Assembly (NCBI GenBank): GCA_965363675.1
Contig: CBDTTW010000078.1
Coordinates: 1-13,694 of the forward strand
Reading direction: 5' to 3'
From: CBDTTW01 sp965363675
GTDB taxonomy: Bacteria; Bacteroidota; Rhodothermia; Rhodothermales; DASSAV01
Length of the DNA: 13,694 nt
Below the pieces are notes generated by a model, which made no database searches, was not told where the DNA came from, and worked only from the letters and a program-made list of their open reading frames with translations. This document shows, piece by piece, positions 13,289 through 13,694 of this stretch (its first letter is position 1; the number at the start of each line of letters is the position of its first letter). The position numbers and the translations under genes are program-made.

Positions 13289-13694
13289 TCAGGCGGGTTC
13301 GTAGACGGCCGGGGCGGCGCTGGCGCGGGCTACGTCGCGCAGGCCCAGGCCGGGCGGCAGCTTCCCGAGCGCGCGCGCCTGCACGAGCAGGTTGCCCATC
13401 GCCGTCGCCTCGACCGGCCCCGCCACGACGCGGCAGCCGCACGCCCGGGCGGACAGGCGGCACAGCAGCCGGTTTTGCGCGCCGCCCCCAACGATGTGCA
13501 GCGTCTCGACCGGCTCGCCGAGCAGCCCTTCCAACTCGCCGAGGGCGGCGGCGTAGGAGTCGGCCAGACTTTCGAGCACCAGGCGCGCCAGGGCGCCCCG
13601 GCTCTCGGGCAGGGGCAGCCCGTGCGCGCGGCAGTAGTCGTTGATCTTCTCGACCATGCGCCCGCGCTGAAGCAGCGGCGGATGCCCCAGGTCG
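13289..13694 (-). CDS. rhaB: Rhamnulokinase, C-terminal part (5' end beyond right edge)
   Basis: The last 134 residues of an FGGY-family sugar kinase are visible and the frame is open at the right edge. Key segments are the ATP-site region HIVGGGAQNRLLCRLSA and GPVEATAMGNLLVQARALG. Both are closer to rhamnulokinase than to xylulo-, glycero- or fuculokinase. It phosphorylates L-rhamnulose to L-rhamnulose-1-phosphate, the substrate of the aldolase fusion at the end of this operon. An internal ATG at 13657 is in frame but falls inside conserved kinase sequence (QRGRMVEKI), so it is not the start. The TGA stop is 8 bp before the ABC ATPase gene and lies within its ribosome-binding region, indicating coupled expression. 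Confidence 0.88.
   Translation of the reverse strand, partial: DLGHPPLLQRGRMVEKINDYCRAHGLPLPESRGALARLVLESLADSYAAALGELEGLLGEPVETLHIVGGGAQNRLLCRLSARACGCRVVAGPVEATAMGNLLVQARALGKLPPGLGLRDVARASAAPAVYEPA

Noticed and set aside
13281..13463. Upstream start of the ABC ATPase at 13463
   Set aside because: It would overlap rhaB by about 175 bp with Arg/Pro-rich sequence. ATG 13280 with GAGG fits the family start.

Overview
The window is about 13.7 kb of very GC-rich bacterial chromosome. Gene content and style suggest a Rhodothermota/Bacteroidota-type bacterium, possibly a marine Rhodothermales. The reasons are type IV pilus-like genes whose pilin starts MGQQQLLLL, many start codons without a Shine-Dalgarno, and a fused rhamnulose-phosphate aldolase/dehydrogenase. 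This placement is an inference from style, not from a marker gene. I see no tRNA, rRNA, CRISPR array, transposase or phage gene.

Left part (1-2923, minus strand): a type IV pilus-like locus. In transcription order it holds two tandem, almost identical small pilin-like genes, a strong GC hairpin, a PilC/GspF inner-membrane platform gene with an unusual doubled N-terminal segment, and the start of a proline-rich gene that runs off the left edge. A promoter-like pair (TTAARR, 16 bp, GATACT) occurs upstream of both the first pilin and pilC.

Middle (2924-4167): a gene-free stretch of about 775 bp, then a short DUF4342-type gene with a clear rho-independent terminator. A promoter with an internal palindrome follows. 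Next is a tight plus-strand operon (4168-7458): a fold-type II PLP enzyme of the serine racemase/threonine dehydratase group, an L-2-hydroxyglutarate oxidase (LhgO), and a malate/L-lactate dehydrogenase-family oxidoreductase. All three act on hydroxy acids or amino acids and would yield 2-oxo acids.

Right part (7465-13694, minus strand): an L-rhamnose utilisation operon. In transcription order it holds the 3' end of rhamnulokinase (rhaB), a double-NBD sugar ABC ATPase, one RbsC-type permease, a lipoprotein sugar-binding protein, and the bifunctional rhamnulose-1-phosphate aldolase/lactaldehyde dehydrogenase. Together they would import a sugar (probably rhamnose), phosphorylate rhamnulose, and split it into DHAP and L-lactaldehyde, which is oxidised to L-lactate. 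The isomerase and any regulator would lie beyond the right edge. The rhamnose operon and the plus-strand operon converge with only 6 bp between stop codons.

The metabolic half looks ordinary. The most unusual material is in the pilus half: pilin copies whose identity stops at the CDS borders, a pilin with a two-residue leader and no Glu5, the doubled PilC N-terminus and the shared promoter-like motif. I did not find a clearly new multi-gene system.
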